In this document: piece by piece, positions 43,212 to 51,555 of the stretch
Numbering within the stretch: the stretch's first letter is position 1
How the letters are laid out: each line of letters begins with the position of its first letter
Assembly (NCBI RefSeq): GCF_003674065.1
Contig: NZ_RDBE01000006.1
Coordinates: 310,001 to 374,000, forward strand
Origin: Nocardioides mangrovicus
GTDB taxonomy: Bacteria > Actinomycetota > Actinomycetes > Propionibacteriales > Nocardioidaceae
Reading direction: 5' to 3'
Length of the DNA stretch: 64,000 nucleotides
Notes under the pieces: generated by a model
Told to the model about the DNA's origin: nothing
What the model saw: only the letters and a program-made list of their open reading frames with translations
Database searches by the model: none
Made by a program: the position numbers and the translations under genes

Positions 43212-43242
43212 GGGCTGAGCGGAGTATGAGACCGCTCAGCCC
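43212..43242. terminator. Bidirectional terminator-like hairpin
   Basis: GGGCTGAGCGG and CCGCTCAGCCC are perfect 11-bp arms with a 9-base loop between the convergent FAD/NAD(P) gene and the deaminase gene; the right arm covers the deaminase stop codon. Confidence 0.65.
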
Positions 43243-44282
43243 CGTTGCGTGACGGAGTTGATCTCCTCCAGCACGCGGGCCCGTACCTCGTCGGGGGCGT
43301 AGCTGGACCTCACGGCCGAGCGCGCCAGCTCGGCCAGCCCCGCCTCGTCCAGGCCCAGCAGGCCGGCCGCCACCTCGTACTCGTGGTTCAAGGTGGTGCC
43401 GAACATCGGCGGGTCGTCGGTGTTGATGCTGACCCTCACGCCCGCCTCGACGAAGCGCGGCAGCGGGTGCTCGGCGAGGTCCGCGACCGCCTTGGTGGCC
43501 AGGTTCGACGACGGGCACACCTCCAGCGGCACGCCGGTCTCGGCCAGACGGGCCAGCAGCTCGGGGTCCTGGGCGGCCGAGGTGCCGTGGCCGATCCGCT
43601 CGGCCCCCAGTTCGTTCAGCGCGTCCCAGATCGTCTGCGGACCGGTGGTCTCGCCGGCGTGCGGCACGCTGTGCAGCCCGGCGGCGCGGGCGGCGTCGAA
43701 GTAGGGCTTGAACTGCGGACGCGGGACGCCGACCTCGGGCCCGCCCAGCCCGAAGCCGACGAGCGTGTCGGGCGCGTGGTGCAACGCCATGTCGAGCGTC
43801 GCCTCGGCCGCCGGCAGCCCGGCCTCGCCCGGGATGTCGTAGATCCACCGCAGCACGATCCCCAGCTCGCGCTCGGCGGCCACCCGGGCGTCCTCGATGG
43901 CCTCGACGTACGCCTCGATGGCCATGCCGTGCTCGTCGTCGTGCGGCAGCACGATCGTGTACGGCGTGCAGGTGAGCTCGGCGTAACGGATCCGCTGCCC
44001 GACCGCCATCTCGCGGGCGATCTCGTAGGTCAGCAGCCGCACGTCCTCGGGCGTGCGCACCAGGTCGACCACCGAGAGGTAGACGGTGATGAAGTGGCCG
44101 AAGTCGCGGAAGGCGAAGTAGCGCCGCAGCTCGTCGGGGTCGGTCGGCACCGGGGAGTCGGCGTGGCGCTCGGCCAGCATCGCCACCACCTCCGGCGACG
44201 CCGAGCCCACGTGGTGCACGTGCAGCTCCGCCTTCGGCAGGGCCCGGATGAACTCGGCGAGCCCGGCGCCCGGCTCAGCCAT
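43236..44282 (-). CDS. Adenosine deaminase family protein
   Basis: The 348-residue TIM-barrel amidohydrolase shows an N-terminal metal site ELHVHHVGSAS (His-x-His, ~20), SVPHAGETTGPQ with the catalytic Glu (~210-220), RIGHGTSA and SINTDDPPMFG with the metal Asp. The replacement of the usual HLDGS by HHVGSAS marks the actinobacterial subgroup, which may include aminodeoxyfutalosine deaminases of menaquinone synthesis, so either adenosine or that nucleoside could be the substrate. The start at 44282 overlaps the stop of the DsbA-like gene by 8 bases. A longer frame to 44321 lies inside that gene. Confidence 0.85.
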   Translation of the reverse strand: MAEPGAGLAEFIRALPKAELHVHHVGSASPEVVAMLAERHADSPVPTDPDELRRYFAFRDFGHFITVYLSVVDLVRTPEDVRLLTYEIAREMAVGQRIRYAELTCTPYTIVLPHDDEHGMAIEAYVEAIEDARVAAERELGIVLRWIYDIPGEAGLPAAEATLDMALHHAPDTLVGFGLGGPEVGVPRPQFKPYFDAARAAGLHSVPHAGETTGPQTIWDALNELGAERIGHGTSAAQDPELLARLAETGVPLEVCPSSNLATKAVADLAEHPLPRFVEAGVRVSINTDDPPMFGTTLNHEYEVAAGLLGLDEAGLAELARSAVRSSYAPDEVRARVLEEINSVTQRG

Positions 44283-45015
44283 CCGCCGCGATCTTCTTCT
44301 CCAGCGCCGAGACGAGCGCATCGATGCTCTGGCCCTGCGCGAACTGCTTGCCGTCGACCATCACCGTCGGCGTGGAGTCGATGCCGGAGGCCGACTGCTG
44401 GGCCTCGTCGTAGAACGAGCCGTCGTCGTCGCCGATGAGCTTCTGCACGCTCGAGCTGACACCGGCCTTGGCCGCCAGCTTGCGCAGGTCGGCGGCGTCG
44501 GGGAACGACGAGGCGGTCTCGTAGGGCTGGTTGTCGTAGAGCAGGTCGTGGAACTTCAGGGCCTGCTTGCCGGTGCCGTGGTTGAGCACCTGCCCCCACG
44601 CCACCAGCGCTTCTCGCGAGTAGTCCTCGGAGAGCAGGTGGAAGGGGCGGTAGGTGATGAGCACCTTGCCCGCGGCCGCGTCGGCGTGCAGGAAGTCGCG
44701 CGAGGAGGTCTCGAACTCCCGGCAGTACGGGCACAGGAAGTCCTCGTAGACGGTGACCTTCACCCTGGCGTCGGGGTTGTTGCCCACGACCATCGCGTCG
44801 CCGTCGCGGACGACCTTCAGCCCGCTCGTGGAGCCGGCGGCGGCGGTGTCGCCACTGCCGCGGGTGGCCCAGAACGCGGCCCCGATGATGAGCGCGACCA
44901 CCACCACGACCACCCCGGAGATGGCCACGCGGCGGTTGCGCTCCTTGCGGTGCTGCTCGCGCTGGATGGCGGCCGCCCGCTCGGTACGGCCCTGGTCGCG
45001 GTTCTTCGTCGACAT
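44275..45015 (-). CDS. Membrane-anchored DsbA-family thioredoxin-fold protein
   Basis: The 246-residue protein has an N-terminal basic cytoplasmic stretch, one membrane anchor (VAISGVVVVVVALIIGAAFW, ~30-50) and an extracytoplasmic DsbA-like domain with redox motif DFLCPYCREFE (~92-102) and the cis-Pro loop STPTVMVDG (~212). It should catalyse or relay disulfide exchange outside the membrane. It follows a MauE/DoxX membrane protein by 12 bp, a pairing seen in actinobacterial oxidative-folding systems, and is coupled to the deaminase gene, which probably has no functional link. Confidence 0.9.
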   Translation of the reverse strand: MSTKNRDQGRTERAAAIQREQHRKERNRRVAISGVVVVVVALIIGAAFWATRGSGDTAAAGSTSGLKVVRDGDAMVVGNNPDARVKVTVYEDFLCPYCREFETSSRDFLHADAAAGKVLITYRPFHLLSEDYSREALVAWGQVLNHGTGKQALKFHDLLYDNQPYETASSFPDAADLRKLAAKAGVSSSVQKLIGDDDGSFYDEAQQSASGIDSTPTVMVDGKQFAQGQSIDALVSALEKKIAADG

Positions 45016-45027
45016 CGGTGTCCTTCC

Positions 45028-45525
45028 TCAGGTGTCTGCGGTCACCGGCTCCGCGGCGACGTCTCGCTGGGGGAACAGCAAGCCGTCCAGCGAGGCGGGG
45101 GTGCGCGGGCGCCACACCAGCAGCAGTGAGCCCAGCGCGAGCGCGGTGTCGCGGGCGATCTCCCACGGGTACTTGGCCGCCGCGTTCGGGTCGTAGCCGC
45201 CGTCGCCGAAGCAGCCGCAGTTGATGGAGATCCCGCGCGCCCAGACCGAGGAGATGCCCACGATGAAGGCGATCAGCAGCAGCGCCGAGACCAGGCCCGA
45301 GACCCGCGTCAGCAGACCCAGCACGAGCAGCACCCCGACGGCGACCTCGACCAGGGGCAGCAGCCGGCCGACGGTGTCGGTGGTGGAGGTGGGCAGCAGC
45401 TGGTAGGCGCGCACGGCCGTCACGCTCGACTCCAGGTGGGGCAGCTTCAGCGCCCCGGCCCAGATCCAGACCCCGCCGACGACCAGCCGCGCCAGGAGTC
45501 CGATCCACCTGACCATGACTTTCAT
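45028..45525 (-). CDS. MauE/DoxX-family redox membrane protein
   Basis: The 165-residue protein has four helices (LARLVVGGVWIWAGALKL, LPLVEVAVGVLLVLGLLTRV, SALLLIAFIVGISSVWARG and a C-terminal segment) and a conserved redox-like NCGCFGD (~105). This is the arrangement of MauE/DoxX proteins that feed electrons to periplasmic disulfide proteins. It is immediately upstream of the DsbA-like gene, so the two probably form a membrane electron-transfer or disulfide-generating pair. The start is ATG 45525 or ATG 45516; neither has a clear ribosome site. Confidence 0.85.
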   Translation of the reverse strand: MKVMVRWIGLLARLVVGGVWIWAGALKLPHLESSVTAVRAYQLLPTSTTDTVGRLLPLVEVAVGVLLVLGLLTRVSGLVSALLLIAFIVGISSVWARGISINCGCFGDGGYDPNAAAKYPWEIARDTALALGSLLLVWRPRTPASLDGLLFPQRDVAAEPVTADT

Positions 45526-45566
45526 GCTAATCCGGGGCTCCAGAGGGTCTGGGTAGGGTCGGGGGC

Positions 45567-46199
45567 GTGAGTGACCGACTGGTGTGGATCGACTGCGAGA
45601 TGACCGGCCTGGACCTCGGGGCCGACGCCCTCATCGAGGTGGCCGCGCTCGTCACCGACTTCGAGCTGCAGGTGCTCGGCGACGGCGTCGACGTCGTCAT
45701 CCGGCCGCCCGAGGCCGCCTTGACCCAGATGGACGAGTTCGTGCGCACCATGCACACCACCTCGGGGCTGCTCGAGGAGCTTGCCGAGGGCAGCACCATG
45801 GAGGACGCCCAGGCCCAGGTGCTGGCCTACGTGCGCGAGCACTGCGACGACGGCAGCCGCCCCCCGCTGGCCGGCAACAGCGTCGGCACCGACCGCATGT
45901 TCCTCGAGCGCGACATGGCCGAGCTCACCGCGTTCCTGCACTACCGGATCATCGACGTCTCCTCCATCAAGGAGCTCTCGCGGCGCTGGTTCCCGCGGGC
46001 CTACTACAACGCCCCGGCCAAGAACGGCGGCCACCGCGCACTGGCCGACATCCGCGAGAGCATCGAGGAGCTGCGCTACTACCGCGAGGCCGTCTTCGTC
46101 CCCCCGCCCGGCCCGTCCTCCGACACCGCCAAGGAGATCGCCGCCCGCCACGGTGGCGCCCTGACCGCCGATTCGTCTGCGACGCCCGGGACCGCTTAG
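45567..46199 (+). CDS. orn: Oligoribonuclease
   Basis: The 210-residue DEDDh exonuclease has Exo [12 protein letters not shown] (7-17), Exo [17 protein letters not shown] and Exo III HRALADI, plus the Orn-specific MHTTSGL segment. It starts at GTG 45567. Orn degrades 2-5 nt RNAs and pGpG to mononucleotides and is usually essential in actinobacteria. A C-terminal tail of ~30 residues is variable. tRNA-His lies 31 bp downstream. Confidence 0.96.
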   Translation: MSDRLVWIDCEMTGLDLGADALIEVAALVTDFELQVLGDGVDVVIRPPEAALTQMDEFVRTMHTTSGLLEELAEGSTMEDAQAQVLAYVREHCDDGSRPPLAGNSVGTDRMFLERDMAELTAFLHYRIIDVSSIKELSRRWFPRAYYNAPAKNGGHRALADIRESIEELRYYREAVFVPPPGPSSDTAKEIAARHGGALTADSSATPGTA

Positions 46200-46230
46200 A
46201 ATCCTCTGCGGTCTCCCCGGAGACCTCTTG

Positions 46231-46303
46231 GTGGGCGTAGCTCAGCTGGTAGAGCATCGCGTTGTGGTCGCGAGGGTCGCGGGTTCAAGCCCCGTCGCTC
46301 ACC
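46231..46303 (+). tRNA. tRNA-His (anticodon GTG)
   Basis: The acceptor arms GTGGGCG/CGCTCAC pair with one G-T. The anticodon loop is TTGTGGT (GTG). The T arm is GCGGG-TTCAAGC-CCCGT with one G-T pair. A G is encoded at -1 (46230) opposite discriminator C46303, as expected for tRNA-His. Confidence 0.93.
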
Positions 46304-46322
46304 CCAAGGTTGTCGGCGCCGC

Positions 46323-46372
46323 GAGACGTCATACGAACTGGTCGCTCCCGCGACCCGGACGTATGACGTCTC
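46323..46372. repeat. Palindromic dispersed repeat, copy 1 (next to tRNA-His)
   Basis: Outer arms GAGACGTCATACG and CGTATGACGTCTC (13 bp, perfect) enclose an inner GGTCG/CGACC stem. The 46-bp core closely matches 60252-60297. It lies between tRNA-His and the convergent pirin gene and may serve as a terminator or REP-like element. Confidence 0.75.
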
Positions 46373-46471
46373 AGCCCAGCGCGGCGGACTGCTGGGCGGC
46401 GGAGTGCAGCGCGTATTCCGCTGGTTGTCGGGCTTTCCGGCAGATCCTCACCACGAGAAGCGCCGGCGCCC

Positions 46472-47452
46472 TCAGCCCTCCTGCAGGCTCGTGGGCGCAC
46501 CGTGGACGCTGGGGATGGTGCCCAGCCGGCCCTTCTGGAAGTCCTCGAAGGCCTGCTGCACCTCGGCCCTGGTGTTCATCACGAACGGTCCGGCCCAGGC
46601 CACGGGCTCGTTGATCGGACGTCCGCCGAGCACGAGGACGTCGAAGGCCGGGGTGCGGCTGTCGTGGCGGGTGTCGCCGGCGACGCTGACGAAGTCGCCG
46701 GCCCCGAGCACCGCGAGGTTGCCGGTGCGCAGCGGACGCTTCTCGACGCCCACGAAGCCCTGCCCGGCCAGCACGTAGACCAGCGCGTTGTACTCGACCG
46801 GCCACGGCAGCTCCAGCTGCGCACCCGCCTCGACGCTCGCGTGCACCAGCGACATCGGCGTGAAGGTGGACCCCGGCCCCGCGACACCGTCGACCTCGCC
46901 GGCGATGACGCGCACCAGCGCGCCGGCGTCGGCCGAGGTGGCCAGGCCGACGTCCTTGGCGCGGATGTCCTGGTAGGCGGGGGCGTTCCACTTGGCCTCG
47001 CGCGGCAGGTTGACCCACAGCTGGATGCCGTGGAACAGCCCACCCGAGGTCACCAGCCACTCCGGCGGCGCCTCGATGTGCAGCAGGCCGGAGCCGGCGG
47101 TCATCCACTGGGTGTCGCCGTCGGTGATGGTGCCGCCGCCGCCATGGCTGTCGTGGTGGTCGAAGGTGCCGTCGATGATGTAGGTGACGGTCTCGAAGCC
47201 CCGGTGCGGGTGCCACGGCGTGCCCTTGGGCTCTCCCGGCGCGTAGTCGACCTCGCCCATCTGGTCCATGTGCACGAACGGGTCGAGGTCGCGCAGGTCC
47301 ACGCCCGCGAACGCACGCCGCACCGGGAACCCCTCGCCCTCGTAGCCCGAGGGCGCGTCGACGACCTGCCTCACCGGCCGCACCCGGTCGCCCAGTCCTG
47401 GCGTACGCAGGCGGCGCAGGACGGTGAGGTCGTCGACGCTGATCGCAGGCAT
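46472..47452 (-). CDS. Pirin-family bicupin protein
   Basis: The 326-residue protein has an N-terminal cupin with the pirin metal motif HPHRGFETVTYII (~78-90) and a second His group in LLHIEAPPEW. A C-terminal cupin includes VYVLAGQGFVG. It starts at MPAISVDDL (ATG 47452); a longer frame to 47509 overlaps the divergent gene's promoter. Pirins are iron-binding proteins, some with quercetin dioxygenase activity, others regulators. It is divergent from the phytoene-dehydrogenase-like gene. Confidence 0.93.
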   Translation of the reverse strand: MPAISVDDLTVLRRLRTPGLGDRVRPVRQVVDAPSGYEGEGFPVRRAFAGVDLRDLDPFVHMDQMGEVDYAPGEPKGTPWHPHRGFETVTYIIDGTFDHHDSHGGGGTITDGDTQWMTAGSGLLHIEAPPEWLVTSGGLFHGIQLWVNLPREAKWNAPAYQDIRAKDVGLATSADAGALVRVIAGEVDGVAGPGSTFTPMSLVHASVEAGAQLELPWPVEYNALVYVLAGQGFVGVEKRPLRTGNLAVLGAGDFVSVAGDTRHDSRTPAFDVLVLGGRPINEPVAWAGPFVMNTRAEVQQAFEDFQKGRLGTIPSVHGAPTSLQEG

Positions 47453-47511
47453 GTCGTCTCCAGCGTGGTTGAAGTCTCTACTATTCCGCGTTCCCGCTAG
47501 CGTGACCACCC

Positions 47512-49080
47512 GTGGACAGCTACGACGTGGTGGTGGTCGGCGGCGGGCACAACGCGCTGACGGCGGCTGGCTACCTGGCCCGCGAGGGGCTCAGCGTGCT
47601 GGTGCTGGAGCGCCTCGACCACACGGGCGGAGCGGCGGTCAGCACGGAGGCGTTCCCGGGCACGGGCGCCCGGCTCTCCCGCTACTCCTACCTGGTGAGC
47701 CTGCTGCCGCAGCAGATCGTGGACGACCTCGGCCTCGACATCGAGCTGCGCTCTCGTCGCACCGCCTCCTATACCCCGGTGCACCGCGACGGTCGCGACC
47801 TCGGACTCCTCGCCGAGCGGCCGGAGGGCCAGCTGACCGCGGACTCGTTCTGGACACTCACCGGCAGCGACGAGGCGTACCGCGCCTGGCAGCACTTCTA
47901 CGAGCAGATGACGGAGTTCGCCGAGGTCGTCTCCCCCACGCTCACCGAGCCGCTGCCGTCCGCCCGCGACCTGAGCGCCCGCATCGGCGCCGACCTGTGG
48001 CGCGGCGTCGTCGAGGAGCCGCTCGACCTCCTGCTGCGCGAGCGCTTCGCCGACGATGCCGTGCGCGGCGTGGTGGCCACCGACGCCCTCATCGGCACGT
48101 TCGCCCCGATGGACGCGCGCTCACTGGTGCAGAACCGCTGCTTCCTCTACCACCTGATCGGCAACGGCACCGGCGAGTGGCGCGTGCCCGTCGGCGGGAT
48201 GGGCTCGGTCACCGCGGCGTTGGACGCGACCGCCCGCGGTGCCGGCGCCGAGATCCGCACCGGAGCCGGCGTCAGCTCGCTGGTACCCGGACCCGACGGC
48301 GTCGAGGTGACCTTCCACGACGGCTCGTGGCACCGCTCGGTGCGTGCCGGCACGGTGCTGGCCGGGGTCGCACCGTGGGTGCTGCGGATCCTGCTCGGCG
48401 AGCACCCCGGGCCCCGCACGCGTCCCTCGGGCGCGCAGCTGAAGGTCAACCTGCTGCTCTCGCGGCTGCCGCGGCTGCGCTCGGGCGACGACCCGGAGAC
48501 CGCCTTCGCCGGCACCTTCCACGTGGCGGAGTCCTACGCCGAGCTGCAGCAGGCGTACGAGGAGGCGGCGGCAGGGTCGATCCCGTCCCGGCCGCCGGGC
48601 GAGATGTACTGCCACTCGCTGACCGACCCCTCCATCCTCGGCCCGCTCACCGGCACCGGCGCACAGACGCTGACCTGGTTCGGGCTGCACATGCCCGCCT
48701 CGCTGTTCGCCGAGGACCGCGAGGCCGCCCGCGCCGAGGCGCTGCGCCGCACGATCGCCGTCATCGACGAGTACCTGGCCGAGCCGCTCATGGACTGCGT
48801 GCTCCTCGGCCCCGACGGCCAGCCGTGCATCGAGGCCAAGGTGCCCCAGGACGTCGAGGCCGACCTGGCGATGCCCGGCGGCCACATCTTCCACGGCGAC
48901 CTCTCCTGGCCGTGGACATCGGGTCGCGAGTCACTCGACACCCCCGCCCGTCGCTGGGGCGTCGACACGGGCGTCGAGGGCGTCCTGCTCTGCGGCTCCG
49001 GCGCCCGCCGGGGTGGCGCGGTGAGCGGCCTGGGCGGCCACAACGCGGCGATGGCCGTGCTGGAGTCGCGGCGCCGCTGA
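47512..49080 (+). CDS. Phytoene dehydrogenase-like FAD-dependent oxidoreductase
   Basis: The 522-residue protein starts at GTG 47512. The FAD motif is VVVVGGGHNALTAAGYLA (5-22) and the C-terminal dinucleotide segment is GVLLCGSGARRGGAVSGLGG (~490-509). Middle segments GEWRVPVGGMGSVTAALD and TVLAGVAPWVLRILLG are typical of the CrtI/PYROXD2-like amine oxidoreductase family. The actual substrate is unknown. No carotenoid genes are nearby, so a pigment role is not indicated. tRNA-Lys follows 62 bp downstream. Confidence 0.9.
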   Translation: MDSYDVVVVGGGHNALTAAGYLAREGLSVLVLERLDHTGGAAVSTEAFPGTGARLSRYSYLVSLLPQQIVDDLGLDIELRSRRTASYTPVHRDGRDLGLLAERPEGQLTADSFWTLTGSDEAYRAWQHFYEQMTEFAEVVSPTLTEPLPSARDLSARIGADLWRGVVEEPLDLLLRERFADDAVRGVVATDALIGTFAPMDARSLVQNRCFLYHLIGNGTGEWRVPVGGMGSVTAALDATARGAGAEIRTGAGVSSLVPGPDGVEVTFHDGSWHRSVRAGTVLAGVAPWVLRILLGEHPGPRTRPSGAQLKVNLLLSRLPRLRSGDDPETAFAGTFHVAESYAELQQAYEEAAAGSIPSRPPGEMYCHSLTDPSILGPLTGTGAQTLTWFGLHMPASLFAEDREAARAEALRRTIAVIDEYLAEPLMDCVLLGPDGQPCIEAKVPQDVEADLAMPGGHIFHGDLSWPWTSGRESLDTPARRWGVDTGVEGVLLCGSGARRGGAVSGLGGHNAAMAVLESRRR

Positions 49081-49142
49081 ACCGATTTCGCTGCGCCTGC
49101 GACCCGCTGCTATCGTTCCGGAGGCTTCGCACCTGAGGCCTT

Positions 49143-49218
<76 letters not shown>

Positions 49219-49289
49219 CCCCTGTGATACCGCTGGGTCACTCAGCGTCCAGGTATTTGTAGGCGTGCCCCTGCACACCGTGTCAGCGG

Positions 49290-50045
49290 CTATGGGTCCT
49301 TGGCCGCACCAGGCTGATGTAGCTCCATCTCGGCCAACCGTTGGCGGACCTGCTGAAGTTCGGCGAGCACACGCTCCAGGTCCCGCCTGGTCTCCATCTG
49401 CTCGGCTCGCTCGATGCTGCTCAAGTGCGAGAGTAGCCAGTTGGCGAAAGATGCCGTGACGACCGCTACCAGGGCGATGCCCGAGACCATCAGGCCAGCG
49501 GCTATCAGCCGGCCTGTCTCGGTTACCGGATAGCGATCGCCGTACCCCGTAGTACTAACCGTGGCGAGCGCCCACCACAGCGCGTCACCGAAGGACGTGA
49601 TGTTCGCTGAGTGCGACTTCCTCTCGGCGTCGAGAACGGCCAGCGCAGCGACGAAGACCAAGAGCGTGCTGGCGCCCAGCGCGTACACCGCGACCCGGTT
49701 GCTGAGCCTCAACTCGGCGCGCCGATTGAGCACTTTAAGCACCGTGATCAGGCGCAGGAGTCTCAACGGTCGCAGGATGGGCACCACGACGATCAGCAGA
49801 TCGACCAGGTTCTGCCGCATGAAGGCCGCCTTGTCCCGACTGAGCACGAGGCGTACGACGTAGTCGACGGCGAATCCCACCCAAGCCGTTGCCGCGACCG
49901 CGCTGCAGACATCCCCCACCGGCTGATGCTGGATGCTCGGCTCGAGAATCGGCCACGCGTAGGCGACGAGAAATGCTACGGCCGCTAGCGTGAGCGGGAG
50001 GTCGCTGAGTCGCTCCCACGCCTGACGCGCTGGCTCCCGACCCAC
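49290..50045 (-). CDS. Potassium channel family protein (two-pore-helix/voltage-gated-like ion channel)
   Basis: From GTG 50045 the protein has 251 residues; the frame is open to 50291, so the start is uncertain. Helices include LTLAAVAFLVAYAWPI and WVGFAVDYVVRLVL. An Arg-rich S4-like stretch is RPLRLLRLITVLKVLNRR. The pore helix and selectivity filter are WWALATVSTTGYGDRYP (T-x-G-Y-G), and a C-terminal coiled coil (~210-245, ERAEQMETRRDLERVLAEL) may tetramerise the channel. Its codon use looks less GC-biased than its neighbours, and it is enclosed by 17-bp direct repeats, one in tRNA-Lys. Confidence 0.85.
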   Translation of the reverse strand: MGREPARQAWERLSDLPLTLAAVAFLVAYAWPILEPSIQHQPVGDVCSAVAATAWVGFAVDYVVRLVLSRDKAAFMRQNLVDLLIVVVPILRPLRLLRLITVLKVLNRRAELRLSNRVAVYALGASTLLVFVAALAVLDAERKSHSANITSFGDALWWALATVSTTGYGDRYPVTETGRLIAAGLMVSGIALVAVVTASFANWLLSHLSSIERAEQMETRRDLERVLAELQQVRQRLAEMELHQPGAAKDP

Positions 50046-50104
50046 TGGCTGAGGGTAAGCCCACCTCGTGCCGTTGGTGCGCGAGTTCGTATGCGAGTTC
50101 GCTC

Positions 50105-50121
50105 GGCGCACCACCCCTGTG
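50105..50121 (+). repeat. 17-bp direct repeat, right copy
   Basis: An exact copy of the tRNA-Lys 3' end sequence GGCGCACCACCCCTGTG, 895 bp from the left copy. The enclosed DNA holds only the K+ channel gene. Confidence 0.6.
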
Positions 50122-50166
50122 GACAACCGCACGCACGGTCGGCGGAGCCGGCGCAGACTCCCGGGC

Positions 50167-51555
50167 ATGGACCTGGTCGAGGCGGTGGCAAGGCTCGGCG
50201 GCGTCGCCTCGCGCGCCGACCTCGTCGCCGCCGGGTCGCGGGCCGAGCTCGACCGGGCGATCCGTGCCGGCGACCTGGTCCGGACGGCCAAGGGCCGCTA
50301 CGTGCTGCCGCACATCGACGCCGCGACGCGCGTCGCCCACACCCACCGCGGCGTGCTGTGCCTGACCAGCGCGGCCCTGTTCCACGGCTGGGAGGTGGCT
50401 CGCGCACCGGCGCGCCCGCACCTGCTGTTCCCGCACAACCGCAAGGTTCCCGACCAGGTGTACGAGGTCGCCCACGTGCATCGCGGCAGCGTTCACCCCG
50501 ACCTCGTCGACGGCCCGGCCACGTCGCGGGCCGCCACCGTCGAGGCGTGCATGCGGCGGCTGCCGTTCGACGAGGCGCTGGCCGTGGCCGACTCCGCCTG
50601 GCGTCACGACGACGTCATCTCGGCGACGATGCGGTCCCTGTCGGCCTCGGCCCGAGGGCCGGGTTCGGTCCAGTTGCGCCGGGTGGCGGCGGTGTCGGGG
50701 CCCGAGGCCGCCAACCCGTTCGAGTCCGTCCTGCGCGCCATCGTGCTCGACGTGCCGGGGCTGCACGTCGTGCCGCAGCTCGTCATCCGCGACCGTCGCG
50801 TCTGGGCCAGGCCCGACCTCGCCGACGTCGACCTCGGCATCGTGCTGGAGGCCGACTCGTTCGAGTGGCACGGCGGCCGCGCGGCCCTGGACAAGGACGC
50901 TCGGCGCTACAACCTGCTCGTGGTCGAGGGCTGGATCGTGCTGCGGTTCAGCTGGGAGCAGGTGATGTTCGAGCCCGACGAGGTGCGGCGGATCGTGGTG
51001 GCCGCCGTCGATCTCGCATTGCGACGTAGCAAAGGCGAGGTGCGTGCCCGGTTGGTGGCTGAGGCGCAGTTCTGGGAGGGGTTCCCTACGTCGCCATGCG
51101 GAGCACGGCAGGATCAGGCTCATGACCGCCTACTGGATCGCCACCTACGACGAGATCTCCGACCCGGACAAGATGGCGGCGTACGCCGCGCTGGCCGCGC
51201 CCGCGCTCGAGGCGGCCGGGGGGCGGTACCTGGCACGGGGCAACCCCGAGCAGGTCTACGAGCTGGGCCAGGACACCCGCACCGTGCTGCTGGAGTTCGA
51301 GTCGGTGCAGGCGGCTCGCGACGCCCACGACGGGGCGGCCTACACCGAGGCCCTCGAGGCGCTCGGCGACGGCGCGCGCCGCGACATCCGGATCGTGCCC
51401 GGGGTCTAGTAGCCCACCAGGCCCGGGAGCTTGTGGCCCACCGAGACGAACTCGCCCGAGACGGCGGCGACGCCGCGCGAGCAGAGCAGCACGACCACGG
51501 TGGCCACCTGCTCCGGCGTCGAGTCGCCCGGCACGCCGCGCTCGGTCCTCGGTGA
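50167..51555 (+). CDS. AbiEi-antitoxin-like/DUF559 (Vsr-like) protein with abnormal C-terminal read-through
   Basis: Residues 1-~300 form a recognisable protein: an N-terminal winged-helix of the AbiEi antitoxin type (VEAVARLGGVASRADLVAAG, RTAKGRYVLP) and a C-terminal DUF559/Vsr-like nuclease domain (VLEADSFEWHGGRAALDKD, WIVLRFSWEQVM). After ~51065 the frame continues for about 160 residues through the DUF1330 gene and into the antisense of the SDR gene, with Arg/Gly-rich shadow-like sequence. The natural stop has probably been lost by an indel or point change; the true product likely ends near 51030-51065. Function of this orphan family is unknown. Confidence 0.65.
   Translation: MDLVEAVARLGGVASRADLVAAGSRAELDRAIRAGDLVRTAKGRYVLPHIDAATRVAHTHRGVLCLTSAALFHGWEVARAPARPHLLFPHNRKVPDQVYEVAHVHRGSVHPDLVDGPATSRAATVEACMRRLPFDEALAVADSAWRHDDVISATMRSLSASARGPGSVQLRRVAAVSGPEAANPFESVLRAIVLDVPGLHVVPQLVIRDRRVWARPDLADVDLGIVLEADSFEWHGGRAALDKDARRYNLLVVEGWIVLRFSWEQVMFEPDEVRRIVVAAVDLALRRSKGEVRARLVAEAQFWEGFPTSPCGARQDQAHDRLLDRHLRRDLRPGQDGGVRRAGRARARGGRGAVPGTGQPRAGLRAGPGHPHRAAGVRVGAGGSRRPRRGGLHRGPRGARRRRAPRHPDRARGLVAHQARELVAHRDELARDGGDAARAEQHDHGGHLLRRRVARHAALGPR
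51122..51409 (+). CDS. DUF1330 family protein
   Basis: The 95-residue ferredoxin-like alpha/beta protein starts at MTAYWIATYDEISD with the conserved AYAALAAPALEAAGGRYLARG segment and a VLLEFESVQAARDAH strand-helix. DUF1330 proteins are small dimeric-barrel-like proteins of unknown activity. Its start has AGGA 9 bases upstream. The open frame of the AbiEi/DUF559 gene runs over it in another frame; this one carries the family signature. Its last 4 bases overlap the convergent SDR gene. Confidence 0.88.
   Translation: MTAYWIATYDEISDPDKMAAYAALAAPALEAAGGRYLARGNPEQVYELGQDTRTVLLEFESVQAARDAHDGAAYTEALEALGDGARRDIRIVPGV

Noticed and set aside
47512-49080. Carotenoid biosynthesis gene
   Set aside because: The protein is CrtI-like only in fold; no phytoene synthase or cyclase is nearby, so a pigment role was not claimed.
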